From contig CM049314.1 of the NCBI GenBank assembly GCA_026874595.1, positions 50,887,812 through 50,951,811 of the forward strand: a stretch of DNA of 64,000 nucleotides, given 5' to 3'. Both the position numbers and the translations under genes were made by a program. The stretch is from Sipunculus nudus. Its lineage: Eukaryota > Annelida > Sipuncula > Golfingiida > Sipunculidae. The notes under the pieces are model-generated. The model saw only the letters and a list, made by a program, of their open reading frames with translations. It had not been told where the DNA came from and made no database searches. This document shows positions 20,940 through 32,224 of the stretch, piece by piece (position 1 is the first letter of the stretch; every line of letters begins with the position of its first letter).

Positions 20940-22859
20940 CAAGGGACCCATGGGTCACGGCGCTCAGCTGAAGTTTGAAATTTTTGCAAATGCAAAATAT
21001 GCAAAATATTCTATTGTGATGTTTTTCATTTGTATTAGAATACGAGAAGCTAAGAGGAAAGGGGCCCTCCTACTTGGATATAGTAAAGTTTTAAATATAT
21101 GAATGCAAACTAATACTCTGACAAGACTGTCATGATGAAAAACAGTAAAAGCTTTGAGATACTGTGATGCATATGAAATTTACAGATGGACAGGCAAGTG
21201 GACAGTATGGACTAATACCTTTATTTTATTTTCAAGGGAATAATGCATTTAAGTTTATATATAAGCCTATTTTTTAGCATATCCACTTTTTCCATTGAAA
21301 GTTTTTATCTGAATCATTTTTTTTTATTTACAAGTTTTAAAAATTTTTAATAAAAAACTGAAAATATTAGTAAAAATATTAGATTTGTTGCAAAAGTTGC
21401 AATCATTATATATCCAGAGTAAAAAAAACTGAAAATATAAGTTAAAATATTAGAACTGTTGCAAAAGTTGCCATCATTATATATCCAGAGTGTAGCTCAT
21501 ATTGGGTCATATTATGCATACACATATATTTTATTATTTTTAAATCACAAATGTTTAAGCTGAATTTAAAAGAAAATAATGCCTCAACATGGCATCTACA
21601 AGATAATTCCTTGAATCACTATTAAAAAGTTTTGCACATTGGAGTTTTCAGTACATGCTTAATTCTATTCATCGAGATAAAATAAAAGATTCAGTAAATT
21701 TGATTAAATAAAACATCTTTTCAAATTAAGTATACACTCTGTTGGTTGAATGAGGGACAAACGATACCATTGTGCTAATTACTATCTCAGCTTTAATTTA
21801 TAACTGGAATTAATAGTCAATTTCACACCTGGTGAAGTTTTTACTCTTCTGAAGTAAGGAATTACGTATCTGATTAACATCCACACTTTCATAGCAATAC
21901 ATCACTTTGTGGACACAATTAAATGTGCACTTTAATCATTGTAACCCTGGTGGTACAATACAAAATCTAAATGTAGCATAGCCAAGAATAAAATACAGAA
22001 AATTATAACATTCATCTAGTTAATGCACCATCTGGGGGGGGGGAGTGCAGGGCAGAAGGGAAGCCTGCTAGTAGTGGCCAAGCTGAGCCAAGGCAAGCTG
22101 CCTGGGGTGGGTTACATAATGCAAGTGAAGGCTGTGTTACTAGGTGGGCTAGATGTAAACAACACTTGACATGGTGTATGAAAACTTGAATAAAAGCTAC
22201 TCTTTTCAATCAATTCCTTTTAAATTTTAGATTTAAAAGATTAAATCCTTATGTATATATGCTGTGAAAATTAAATCGACAGTGCTTACAGGGAAAAAAC
22301 GTGCCATTGCCAAAGTTGGACAAAATTTAAGGTACTGATTTTTTATTTATGCTAATAACTTGAAAATTTTGCAAAATTCAGATCTAATTTTGGGTAAACA
22401 ATTGAATCTTGATTAAATAAAGTTATATTCCTGAAAAAAAGTCTCCAGCTTCAGCAGTTCTCATGTTAGGTGAGTAAATATATTTCCTGATTTTTTTAAA
22501 AATTGCATTATATTTGGGCCCATAACTTCTAAATAATAACCAATACTGACCTAATTTTAGTATGTTCATAGAAAATGTATGGAAGAATATGAATACTAAA
22601 TATGATCAAAAACAGGTCAGTGGTTTTGATATTAGGCAGCCTTGAAGTGTAACAATGTTTTTTTTATGGAAAATGGAGGTTTTTCCTTAATATCTCGAAG
22701 GAACGAAGTCCTAATGACCCAATTTTCGGTATGGTAGGAGATTTTGGGGACATCTAATGGTATGCAAAATTTTGGATTCATAGGTCCAACGGTTTAAAAA
22801 CGTGCCCTGTTAACGGACGACGGACAAAGGACCACGACTATAGCTCAGATTACTTACAG
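20940..22859 (-). mobile_element. Family I HINE-like repeat, 1.9 kb
   Basis: Inverted copy with its tail at 20940 (CAAGGGACCCATGGGTCAC, then GCTCAGCTGAAG) and its head at about 22859, where CACGACTATAGCTCAGAT is preserved but the last bases of the head hairpin are lost. The tail segment 20945-21150 matches 37320-37520 in reverse. The segment 21720-22030 matches 32540-32990 in reverse, including the homopolymer run at 22026, which is a C-run in the other copy. Confidence 0.75.
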
Positions 22860-22968
22860 TCCGCCATAAATTCCATTAACAATCCATATATTGTCCAAAA
22901 CCGGCTTATTTACTATATTCAAAGGTTCCATAAGATCTAAGTTACACTGACGCTGCCTTATTATTATT

Positions 22969-23345
22969 GTAACCGTTATATTCCAGGATGGTAACCATTG
23001 ATATTTATGGTTCCTGGGATAGCACACAGAGGGCGCGCCAGGACAGGACTACTGGACTTACGGGGCGTTTAATAGCTGGTTATTTAACGTGTTTGTATTA
23101 CTACACTTGTGAACTGTTGAAACTGCACTTAACTGTCTTAAATGACTTTATTTATATGTTTATGTTGTTTTTGACGCTGTAGTCCCCCAAGGACTTTGCT
23201 GAATAAAGTATTATATATATAATTAAAACTATATCAGCCACCAACTCAATATTACGGCGCCCCTGACTGACTGAAGATGTTTTTCGCTTAGTCGAGCAGC
23301 TACAGGTTGCTGTGGTCAAGACCCCAGCCACTTTTACCTCGGCAA
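22969..23345 (+). other. Possible solo LTR with start of a retroelement body
   Basis: Begins TGTAACCGTTATATTCC and carries an AATAAA signal near 23202. Near 23255 it gives way to GGCGCCCCTGACTGACTG, which resembles a leader or primer-site region. Downstream, 23294-23335 reads GAGCAGCTACAGGTTGCTG and recurs at 25569 inside the insertion that splits the YqaJ gene. There is no second LTR in the window, so this is tentative. Confidence 0.3.
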
Positions 23346-24320
23346 TTTTCAAAGAACTAATAATAGTCTAGAATGAGACAGTCTAGTCACTCTGAATTTG
23401 ACTGGTGATGGTAAAGTGGACGTGAACTTTTCTCTCCTGTAATGCATATACCGACATTGTGTTCCACACTCAGGATGTGACCCTGCAGTGTCAGCATTTT
23501 GTATGGTGTTCAGTTAGTTTTTTTGTTGTATTAAAATATTACTTTATCATCTTTCAGTCTTTGTTGGTCCTTGCAGTGAATGGTACAAAACTCTTCACTA
23601 TAAAATCCAATTCGAAAATATAGTTACTGGTAATGTGCAATTTATTCAATGTACATTTTATTGTAAAATAGTAAAAATACCCCCATACATTCAGAAAGAG
23701 ACCATTGATTAAACTGTCCGATTTCTATTGACTTAGCAGTGATGACACCCTTGTTATTTCCTGTAAATATTATTTTTCCTGATAATTCACAGAATATCAG
23801 ATAGAGTGTGTTAGTGTGTATGGAATATTAAAAGGTGCATAATATATGTTGTATTTTAAAAAGAGCCGAGTTAAACGGACAGATATACATAAAGAGATAG
23901 AGTGAGCGAGTGGATGGGATAGAGGTCAAAATCTGTAATACCCTGAATTAGTGGCTGTAACATCAGCATCAGGGATGGACCATGCATGTACACACAGTAT
24001 GGCTGGCCGCTTTCACCCACAGAGTACTGCATACTCACAAGCAGTGACACAGTCCTGCCCAGATGCACTGGTAAACTGAAGCATCATTACACAACAGTGT
24101 GCATAGTACTGGGCCAGGCAGTGCTGGACAGCAGGGGGTGGTCAGATTAGATATTAATGAGGAATTACTTATCACCCCAGCCTCTGAGTACTTATCAGTG
24201 AACTTTCCTCCTGGTAGAAAGCTGAGTTGAGTGCTTGCCCTTTAAAGGCCAAACACTCACACCCCTGGTTTGCCAGGTAGAATCTACCCTGTTTACTCCC
24301 TGAAGACATCTGGGCGTATG
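23346..24320. other. Non-coding stretch left of the YqaJ element
   Basis: No coding similarity recognised. It becomes less AT-rich from about 23950 as it approaches the inverted repeat at 24321. Confidence 0.4.
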
Positions 24321-24357
24321 CACTTAAGCCACGGGCAAGCTGATGTAGGGGCAAACA
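24321..24357 (+). repeat. Left inverted repeat flanking the SAP-SWIM-YqaJ gene
   Basis: CACTTAAGC, nine variable bases, then GCTGATGTAGGGGCAAACA. The same 9+9+19 arrangement occurs inverted at 26242-26278 with both outer blocks identical. Confidence 0.7.
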
Positions 24358-24454
24358 AGCTAGGGGCACAGCATCTGGATATCGGTCAGATGCAGACTGT
24401 ATCACTAGCTGACCACTCGGGGGTTACAGTCCTATCATTGATCAATCATTAAAT

Positions 24455-26145
24455 ATGGATGCAAATTTCAACAGAAAACTGTTGAAGAGTTACAGTTGTG
24501 TCTGAAAGAAAGAGGGGTTGTAGCAGCACAAGCAAAAAAAAGCTGAGCTAATTGACTTGTGTAATGCTAGCCATGAAATGGGATTAGAGGTGGACCCAGA
24601 TGGCTTGATTGAGGATAGGGAGGAAGTACTGGGTGATAAGTTAATTACATCAAAGAAGGAGGCACACAATACCTAGGTGTCTTACCAGTCCTGTCAGTGT
24701 TTGACATTTACAATTATTTTATATCGTTTGAGGAGTACAATATGTGAAACCTCAGGGAATACTATAACATGGAAGGGTACACCATGGCAAAGGATGGGTA
24801 TGTGAAACACATCGAGGTACATCAGTATCACAGGGATACTTGCTTTGCAGTAAAGAGTAAAGTGAAACCAAGAACATAGGAGAAGGACCCGGTCACTAAT
24901 TTAAACCACTATAATGTATGGGTTATCCTAAGCAATGTCTCTGATGCCAGTCGCATTCATGCAGGGTACTGTTCTTGTAAGGGGGGTCTAGATGGGGGTT
25001 GCCGGCACGTTGTAGCTACATAGTTTGACATTGTTGGATAGATGGATAATAATTCTACCACAAGTGTCACCTCGGGCTCATGTACATGGACCAGAAAAGG
25101 TAGTAAATAGGAAGAGTCTGTGCCTGTGACCCTGCTGGAGACATCTATTCAGGGAAAAACTAAAAATGTCAGCTCAGCTACCGAAGACAGGTACAACCCT
25201 GTACCTGAGGGATTTTAAGCGAATACAGATTTGTTGCCCAGAAGCCTGTATCTTAGATACACTGTTTACAAACAAAACACAGAAGCAAATGAATGATACA
25301 GTAACACCCCTTACAATTTTGTCACCTATAGATAACATAGGTATTTACCTTTCAACACACAGCAGATGTGGCTCATCATGTTTTGAGGAGTGTGTTTTAC
25401 CTTTAATGAAATACACAGATGCTAAATTAAACAAAATGGAGTTTGCAACTAGAGGACAGAATGAAAACAAGAACTGGTTTATCATGAGAAGGGGTTTATT
25501 GACAGCATCAAGAATGTATCAGCCGACACATTCAATGGATGGTCCAAGCCAAAAGAAGTATACGCTCATTGAGCAGCTACAGGTTGCTGCGGTCAAGACC
25601 TCAGCCCTGTGCGCTCCTTAAGCAAGTTCTCTGAGCCAACGGTCGCAGTGCCACGCCAAGCCAAGCAGGGAGCCGTAGAGGGCGCCATCTTCTCTCCTGG
25701 GTTGTTGTCCTTGTTAGAAAGCTAAAGCATCCACAGCCACAAAGCCAGAAGCAACCCGCATTCCCTCCACCGATCCCAGCAGCGGAGACCCAGCCATGCC
25801 ATTCGAGAGCCGAACTCGATCCTTGTGAACGAACTTACTTCGAGACCCAAAGCCCTTTTACTTGCGATTTCGGTCATTTGGACCGTTTAACCAGTTTCCC
25901 GGTTGTGCAAGTTTACAAGTTTTTTCGTCATCGGCATCAATGGATGGTGATAAAACAGCCAGGGCCCTCCTGAGAGATAGTGGTCTGAATGAGGCTGCAT
26001 TACCTCCTGCTGTCAAATACGGGTGCAAGTTTGAATCAAAGGCTATTAACACTTTTATCAAATCCAACAGGTATAAGGATTTTCAGGATTTGCCCCAAGA
26101 TCACCTTTTTTGTCATGGTGATTATCTATCTAAAGCTTTATGACA
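24455..26145 (+). pseudogene. SAP-SWIM-YqaJ nuclease-like gene, broken
   Basis: Plus-strand remnants in order. A SAP-like helix pair ending KKAELIDLCNASHEMGLE (about 24490-24590) is a DNA-binding motif. A middle region contains REYYNMEGYTMAKDGYVKHI. A SWIM zinc finger reads YCSCKGGLDGGCRHVV (about 24967-25014; C-x-C-x(n)-C-x-H). The 151-codon open frame 25166-25621 ends in NWFIMRRGLLTAS, the typical start of a YqaJ/lambda-exonuclease-like PD-(D/E)XK nuclease. After an insertion, the frame 25940-26143 has PPAVKYGCKFESKAINTF, the next YqaJ block with its acidic residue. The rest of the nuclease is missing. Several stops and frameshifts (near 24500, 24690, 24880, 25025, 25205). Such proteins are multicopy in some marine invertebrates and their biological role is unknown to me. 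It lies between inverted repeats at 24321 and 26242. Confidence 0.75.
25544..25937. mobile_element. 394-bp insertion inside the YqaJ domain
   Basis: Separates two YqaJ coding blocks and is flanked by the 12-bp direct repeat TCAATGGATGGT (25532-25543 and 25938-25949), which looks like a target duplication. It holds a piece shared with 23294-23335 and a piece (about 25715-25830, with GCCACAAAG, GATCCCAGCAGC and GCCGAACTCGAT) shared with 26725-26850. The translated similarity of the latter two copies (PQPQ..K, FPP.IPAA, SRAELD) suggests a retroelement coding fragment. Class unknown. Confidence 0.5.
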
Positions 26146-26241
26146 AACTTGCAATTACATTAGCAAAATAGATACAGGTTCAGCCGATGTGCACACTGAG
26201 CCATATGCTAATAGACTGCCCAGTGCCCAGCCCTGCCCCTC

Positions 26242-26278
26242 TGTTTGCCCCTACATCAGCCTTTCAGCTGCTTAAGTG
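26242..26278 (-). repeat. Right inverted repeat flanking the SAP-SWIM-YqaJ gene
   Basis: The reverse complement of 24321-24357 with the same spacing; the nine middle bases differ. It lies about 100 bp beyond the last recognisable coding residues. Confidence 0.7.
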
Positions 26279-26295
26279 AAGTGGCCAACAGACAG

Positions 26296-26465
26296 CATGG
26301 GCGTCAATATGGGGGGGGGGGGGGGGGGGGGGTCAATGTAATCATCCTCCACACTTTTCAGAGAATAGTATTATTATATTGCAAATGAAATATATTTATA
26401 AATAAAATTAAAGACTTTGGATCTATTTGCTAAAAAAATGTTAAAAACAGTATATATATAATAAT

Positions 26466-26518
<53 letters not shown>

Positions 26519-26545
26519 GAACATGCCACTCCGAGACACTGCAAA

Positions 26546-26610
<65 letters not shown>

Positions 26611-26658
26611 CAAAGTCATCCCCCCCCCAACACCCTGGGAGAAAAATTGACGTCACTG
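26296..26658. mobile_element. Candidate hAT-like MITE with G-run and (AT)n core
   Basis: The left end is CATGGGCGTCAATATGG followed by a run of 22 G (26311-26332). The right end is a C-run followed by AAAATTGACGTCACTG. The termini are inverted and fit the CAGTGGCGTCAAT type. Two long (AT)n tracts (26471-26515, 26552-26607) fill the middle, separated by a short unique piece. No clear 8-bp target duplication was found, so the exact ends are uncertain. Confidence 0.45.
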
Positions 26659-26719
26659 CGTGATGCCACCAAGCCATGGCAGCAGTCAGCCGAGCAAGAC
26701 GGCCATCATTTTACCCACA

Positions 26720-26850
26720 TCGGTGACTGAGGAAAAGCAAAAGCACCCACAGCCACAAAGGCAGAAGCAGCATGTATTCCCTCCATCGATCCCAGCAGCA
26801 AAGACCCAGAAATTCCAATCGAGGGCCGAACTCGATCAATGAAACGACAG
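26720..26850 (+). repeat. Dispersed repeat, second copy of the 25715-25830 segment
   Basis: Shares CAGCCACAAAG, CATTCCCTCCA-like, GATCCCAGCAGC and GCCGAACTCGATC phrases with the insertion in the YqaJ gene. Both copies keep one translatable frame rich in Pro and Gln. Likely a fragment of one retroelement family. Confidence 0.5.
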
Positions 26851-26937
26851 AACACCGAGACGAATGCCATTTAATATTTGCAGTTTCTGGCATTTAGACT
26901 ACGTTAGCAAGTTGGTTTTTTTTTTCTTCATAAGCCT

Positions 26938-27012
26938 ATCAGCGCCCGTGTTCTCGAATTTCTGGATCCGTATTAGCGCCCGTGTTCTCGAATTTGTGTA
27001 TCCATATCACTG
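26938..27012. repeat. Short tandem duplication (~36 bp)
   Basis: AGCGCCCGTGTTCTCGAATTT occurs at 26940 and again at 26976 with similar following bases (CTGGATCCGTAT / GTGTATCCATAT). It lies just upstream of the ATPase promoter region. Confidence 0.8.
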
Positions 27013-27179
27013 CTACCGGAAAGTGAACGTAACACTGAATTCCCATCCTTAAACAATGCATCTTGATTTTAAACGATTTTTCCATGACAACCGGTTGAGT
27101 TCTAGTGTTTACTCTGAACCTTCGTATACGACGGTCTCTAGGATCCTGCATCCCCAAGCCGCATTTATGCAATTAGCAA

Positions 27180-27503
27180 TCAGCGTGATGCAACTTTAAT
27201 TAGGCCCTGCCATAAATGCATTGCGAGTCCGATTAAATCGGGTTACGCCCGTACGCCTCCAGATCAGCCCTACTTTGTTTTCATTGTACTTGAGCACCGA
27301 CGCCCTGTACAATTATACTCAAGAGAGTGGCACCGACCTCCCGTTCTATTCTGGTCATTACACTTTGGCTGTTATTGACCTAAATCTCCTCCCGTTACAA
27401 TAGGACCCGTGACCGACATTTAAAGGACGTTTGCGCCATCTAGTGAGAACAGGTGCTTGCATCCGGGTTCTGTACGGGTCTCTCACTCAGTGTTACAGGT
27501 AAC
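27180..27503 (+). promoter_or_regulatory. Promoter and 5' UTR region of the Na+/K+-ATPase beta gene
   Basis: CpG-bearing sequence directly upstream of the start codon, unlike the AT-rich surroundings. A TTTAAA element lies near 27420, and an Inr-like TCACTCAGT lies near 27482-27490; they are too far apart to be one classical TATA-Inr pair. The transcription start is not determinable by eye. The start codon sits in GTAACATGG. Confidence 0.4.
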
Positions 27504-27642
27504 ATGGCGTCCACCGAGATCGACACCTTCTCTGCCTCCCAACCCAGAAACCGGGGCATCGGCGGCCGACTCGCCAACACTAAGAACTACATTTATAATT
27601 CCGATAGGGGCGAGTTTTTCGGCAGGAATGCATCAAGCTGGG
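27504..27642 (+). CDS. Na+/K+-ATPase beta subunit, coding exon 1
   Basis: Encodes residues 1-46 plus the first base of codon 47, starting at ATG 27504. This is the cytoplasmic N-terminal tail of the type II membrane protein that partners the pump alpha subunit and is needed for its folding, delivery to the plasma membrane and K+ handling. The diagnostic stretch is KNYIYNSDRGEFFGRNASSW, matching the conserved family pattern of an (F/Y)-(I/L)-(W/Y)-N-x-(E/D) block, then E-F-x-G-R and S-W before the membrane helix. The exon ends TGG G|GTAAGC at 27642 (phase 1). Joined to 49405, it gives W-G-K-I-G-L-F-Y across the splice. A longer frame extends upstream without an ATG, so this ATG is preferred. 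Beta is clear from the later exons; the paralogue is not assignable. Confidence 0.9.
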
Positions 27643-28959
27643 GTAAGCCTTAGATCTTTATTAACCGGGTGTAAATGGCCGTTGGATGTACCAGTTGACC
27701 TTGACCACTCAAACGTGCGTTCCCTTTCAAGCAGGTCCGTAGAATTTACCCTGTCATTGTGGGCTGAACGGTCACATATCTCCAGTTGTTTTATGAAGAA
27801 TTTTTCTGGTAACCAAGATGGTGTTTAGGAGGAATTTGAGCACTGGGTACTGGCAGAATATTGGTCGATTGTAGTATTTTTGAAGGTTAAACTTGTGTCA
27901 CATTGGGGTGGGGGGCGAAGGGTTACCACTGACTGTTTGCTCGGCACTTTCGCAAGTGACACAGAGATTCACTGGGCAAAAAAGGCGCCAGGGCAACAAG
28001 CACCACCCCTACTTTAAAAGATGAAAGAGGGCACAGCCTCGGTTCAGGCCCGGGTATACACTTCCCAGTTATCTGCTTCCCAAATATCTGCTCACCAAAT
28101 ATCCAGGTGCCCAGATATCCGTGTGTGAGTGTTAACGGTCTAAAATGGCCCTGCACGGTTCATATATGCAACGGTCATGGAAAAAGAAGATGAAGGAAGA
28201 TATCATGGAACATTTAAATACAGAAGCTACCTGTTTTTTAAGCATTTTTTACCAGATCGCGACATTGCTGTCGAGGCTGGTGTCCAGAATTGGGTCAACG
28301 GATTACCACGTGTGCGATCACTGAACCGTAGCGCTTCAAGCAAACTTGTATGTGTAAGACCATCACGGCCTTAGTTGTAAAACACTGCTTTTATTAAATT
28401 ATTATTAATCTTACCTTTTTGTGTCAGCTTTATTCTTGGTTTTTATTAAGTTACCACGAGCGATTGTTTTTACATCATTCATGACACATATATGTTGACA
28501 GACGGACAAAAAAAATGGTTTAAATTTTGTTGCTATAAAGCTGATTATAAGAGATTATATATATTCCTTAACATAATTTTTTACCTAAAATGTTAGCTTG
28601 GATGTTTTCATCACATTAACCTGGTGAAACCCTGCTTGAGTGATATAATTAAGCTGTTTTGTGCAGTCGAAAACCGCTCAGCCGCTAAAGGGGTTCTCCT
28701 TAAGTGTAATACAAACATTAATGCTCCCTTGATCATTTAACCTTGATTTAATCATTAAGGCTAGTACACCCGTAATTATCTAAATAAACATTACAACATC
28801 TGCATTTTCTCATTCTCTATCTCTCTTTCTTTGTGAATATGAAATGAATTATACAATATTACACTACTTGCATATAACTTTATCAAACAAAATAATGTTA
28901 TTAAGTAATACAAGTCTGAGATCCATTATAATTAATTTAACACTATTTCGGCCTCTCAT

Positions 28960-29545
28960 TATATCTCTCATAACAACTTAAGAAAAATAAATGGAAAAGG
29001 AATTTTATGGTTAATGAGCAACAGTGACCTTGCAATTACTAATGTTTTATGGATCTTTCATGGATTGCTGAAAATATATTTCAAACGACAACATGCAGTC
29101 ACCATTGGGTATTTTTTAATTTCAATCATAAAAATGAAAATTAAATAATTAAATAAAATTGTTGTTTACTATAAGGGATTATGTGAAGCAAGATAATGAT
29201 AGACAAGGATGCATTTGATCATATTAAATATTCTAAATTTCCAGGTCTTTTCCAGGTGTTTAATTTGTTGGGGTTTTTTTTTTACAAAATTTAAATAAGA
29301 ATGAAATATGTCAAAAATTTAAAAAAATTACTCAGACAAGTGCTCATTAAAGATGTCAATATGTTTGAATAATAACATTCAGACTCATGGCTGTATCAGC
29401 TGTTACATGGTACTGGGTAAATAATCAAAATTTATATTTCTGACAACTTTATTTCAGTTAATAAAATGAAACATTCCCAACTCCAGTTTGCTCCTTTTAT
29501 AATATATTGGTTTGTTATGATCCTTGGGTTATTTTGAACATGTAT
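28960..29545 (+). repeat. Degraded copy of the family I long 3' segment
   Basis: Diverged match to 43255-43680 and 55160-55620, with shared order of phrases such as ACATGCAGTCACC, GGGATTATGTGAAG and AATGATAGACAA(A/G)GATGC. Head and tail are absent. Confidence 0.5.
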
Positions 29546-29570
29546 TAGTTTTGTAGTAGAGAGTATTTCC

Positions 29571-32195
29571 TTTTTTAGCTCAGCTGACTATAAGTCATCT
29601 GAGCTATAGTCGTGGTCCATTGTCCGTCGTCCGTCCGTAAGACTGGCACATTTCGACACCATGGACCTACGATTCTGAAATTCGACATACAGTTAGATGT
29701 CCCCAAAATCTCCTACCATGCCGAAAATTGGGTCAATAGGACTTCGTTCCTTCAAGATATTAAGGAAAAACCTCAATTTTTAGCTCAGCTGACTATAAGT
29801 CAACTGAGCTATAGTCGTGGTCCATTGTCCGTCGTCCGTCTGTCCGTCCGTCCGTCCGTAGATGTGGCACGTTTTGAAACCGTAAGACCTCAGAATCCAA
29901 AATTCAGCATAATGTTAGATGTCCCCAAGATCTCCTACCAAGCCGAAAACTGGATCTTTGAAACTTCGTTCCTTTGAGAAATTAAGGAAAAACCTCAATT
30001 TTTTATTAAAATCCTATTTTCACACTTCAGGACTGCCTAATATCAAAACCACTCATCTGTTTTTCCTCATATTTACCATAAATATTCTTCTATATTGTTT
30101 CTATGTACATGCCAGAAATTAAGTCTGTTAAGTATAAATTCTTTAAGTTATGGGCCCAAACATAATGGACTGTAAAAAATCAGGAAAAATATTTACTCAC
30201 TTAACATGAAAAATTTTGAAACTAGAGTCTATTTTCCCAAGTATATAACTATGTTTAATTAAGATTCCATTGTTTCCCCAAAATTAGATCTGAATTTTGT
30301 AAATTTTTTAAGTAATTAGCTTTAAAATAAAATCAGTACCTTAAATTTTGCCCAACTTTGACCATGGCACGTTTTTTTCCTGTAAGTACCATTGATTTAA
30401 TTTTCACAGCATGTAAACATGAATATTTAATTTGTTTAAATCTGAAATTTGGAAGTAAAAGCTTGAAAATTAAGCTAGTTATTGATTTTTTTCTTGAGGC
30501 TCTATTGTAGTCATTTGCTTTGATTACAGATTACAGATGCAGGGTCCCACTCCAGGTCACTGGAAGTCAGCTATGCCAGGGTTTCTGATTTGTTACAGTC
30601 ACTGGGGGAGATCCCCTGCTGTGACAGGTGTACAGTTATTCTCATATCACCACCCCAATCACCCCCCCCCCCCCCCCCCCCGCAAACCCAACCCACCAAG
30701 TGTTCACTGTATCTCCTTAAATGTAATGCTGTTTCCACTCTGATATGCAAAAACTTTCCTTGAAAAAGTAATTCAAGGTGTAATCCAGAAGATGCAATGT
30801 TGTGTAATGTAGCATTTTTAAAGAAATCATTTTTCTTTTAAATGATTTTACCAATCATGATGGAACCCATCAGTATGCTTAAATTATTATAAAATATGAA
30901 GCACATTATGGATAAATAAAGACACAATTAAAAATTGAGAAATCTAAATCAAGTATTTTTTTTAGATATTTATTGTTTTGCAGATATAAAAGATATAGTT
31001 TTGTGGTAAAAAATAAATAAACATTTGTATGCATGATGTGGTGTTATCTGACAAAATTGGATTTATGATGATGCAATTGAGAATTATGAATCAACTTTTA
31101 TATTCAGATATATATGTTATATTGAAAATGTATAGAAATATAAATTTAAATTTAAAAAAATAAATTGATGTGATAAAAAAATGAGGATTTATTACAAACA
31201 TTTGTTCATTATTTTCCTGCATCAGCAGAATTTGAGATCAGGCTTTGTTTGCCATGTTTTATGTTGTTAATTAGTTATATTTCAACTGTATACATTCCAT
31301 AAAAAAAAAACATATATTTAATAATATTATACAAAGAAAGATTCGATTGAACAAATTTGTAAACTACTGAAATGTCAACAGTTAATCGAAAAGCCAACTA
31401 ATGATCATGGTAATTGTACAGATCATTTGTTCACAAACTGCTCACATGCTTCAGTTTAAACATTTGGAAACACATGGTCAGGTCACAAAATATTATTTGC
31501 AACAATTTCTTGCTCATCAATACAAACCAATCATATAAACCAACCATGGCCTTTATTACCTCTTCCTCTTACACTTTATCTCCATTTGATATTATTTTAG
31601 ATTTTTACCTTCAAGGTTAACGTCAGCTGAGCACAGTGACCCATAAGTTCCTTTGTATTATTAGAAATCTATTTTTACACTTCAGGACTGCCTAACATCA
31701 AAACCACTCATCTGGTTTTCTTCATATTTACCATAAATATCCCTCTATATAGTTCCTATGTACATGCCAGAAATTAAGTCAGTATTATTTAATTTAAAAA
31801 AGTTATGGGCCCAAACATAATGGACTTTGTAAAAAAATCAGGAAGATATTTGGTCACTTAAGACCAAAAGTGTTAAAGGTAGGGACTTTTTTTCAGTAAT
31901 ACAACTTTAATTAATCAAAATTTAATTGTAAACCAAAAATTAGATCAAAATTTGTTAATTTTTTTTAAATATTGGCAAAATATAAAATTGGTACCTTAAA
32001 TTTTGCCCAACTTTGGCCACAGCACATTTTTTTTCCTGTAAGTACTGTGGATTTAATTTTCACAGCATGTACACATATGAATTTAATCTGTTAAAATCTG
32101 AAATTTGAAAATAAAAGCTGCAAAATTAGGCTAGTTACTGAATTTTTTGGAGTCTCTTGTTGTATTGCCTTACATTGTCAAGCAGTCCATTTTGA
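29571..32195 (+). mobile_element. Family I element split by a nested family I element
   Basis: The outer copy has a head at 29571 (TTTTTTAGCTCAGCTGACTA) and runs to AACCTCAA at 29776. It resumes at about 31656 with TATTATTAGAAATCTATTTT and continues to about 32195. In uninterrupted sisters (29990-30020 and 53745-53775) AACCTCAATTTTTTATTAAAA is continuous. The outer copy therefore carries a precise insertion in the T-run. Confidence 0.8.
29777..31655 (+). mobile_element. Nested family I element with both ends defined (1.88 kb)
   Basis: Head TTTTAGCTCAGCTGACTATA with the stem-forming AGTCAACTGAGCT, then (GTCC)n-type C/T repeats. The tail near 31623-31655 has CAGCTGAGC (inverse of the head) followed by the imperfect palindrome GACCCATAAGTTC and CTTTGT. 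The flanks match the interior of another family I copy, so the ends are fixed to within the T-run. There is no long target duplication. A poly-C run lies near 30661-30681. Confidence 0.8.
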
Positions 32196-32224
32196 TGACT
32201 GTAGGTCATTCAGTGCTCATCTCT

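Noticed and set aside
26465-26677. 70-codon frame with a run of IY repeats
   Set aside because: Translation of an (AT)n microsatellite.
27453-27503. N-terminal extension of the ATPase frame upstream of ATG 27504
   Set aside because: The upstream frame lacks an ATG. The ATG at 27504 has good context and begins a typical N-tail.
27457-27828. 123-codon plus frame overlapping exon 1
   Set aside because: It is a shadow in another frame of exon 1 and runs through the clear splice donor.
28177-28374. 65-codon plus frame (MEKEDEGRYHGTFKYR...)
   Set aside because: No recognised domain, no splice context identified, and it lies inside intron 1. Could be an old repeat fragment.
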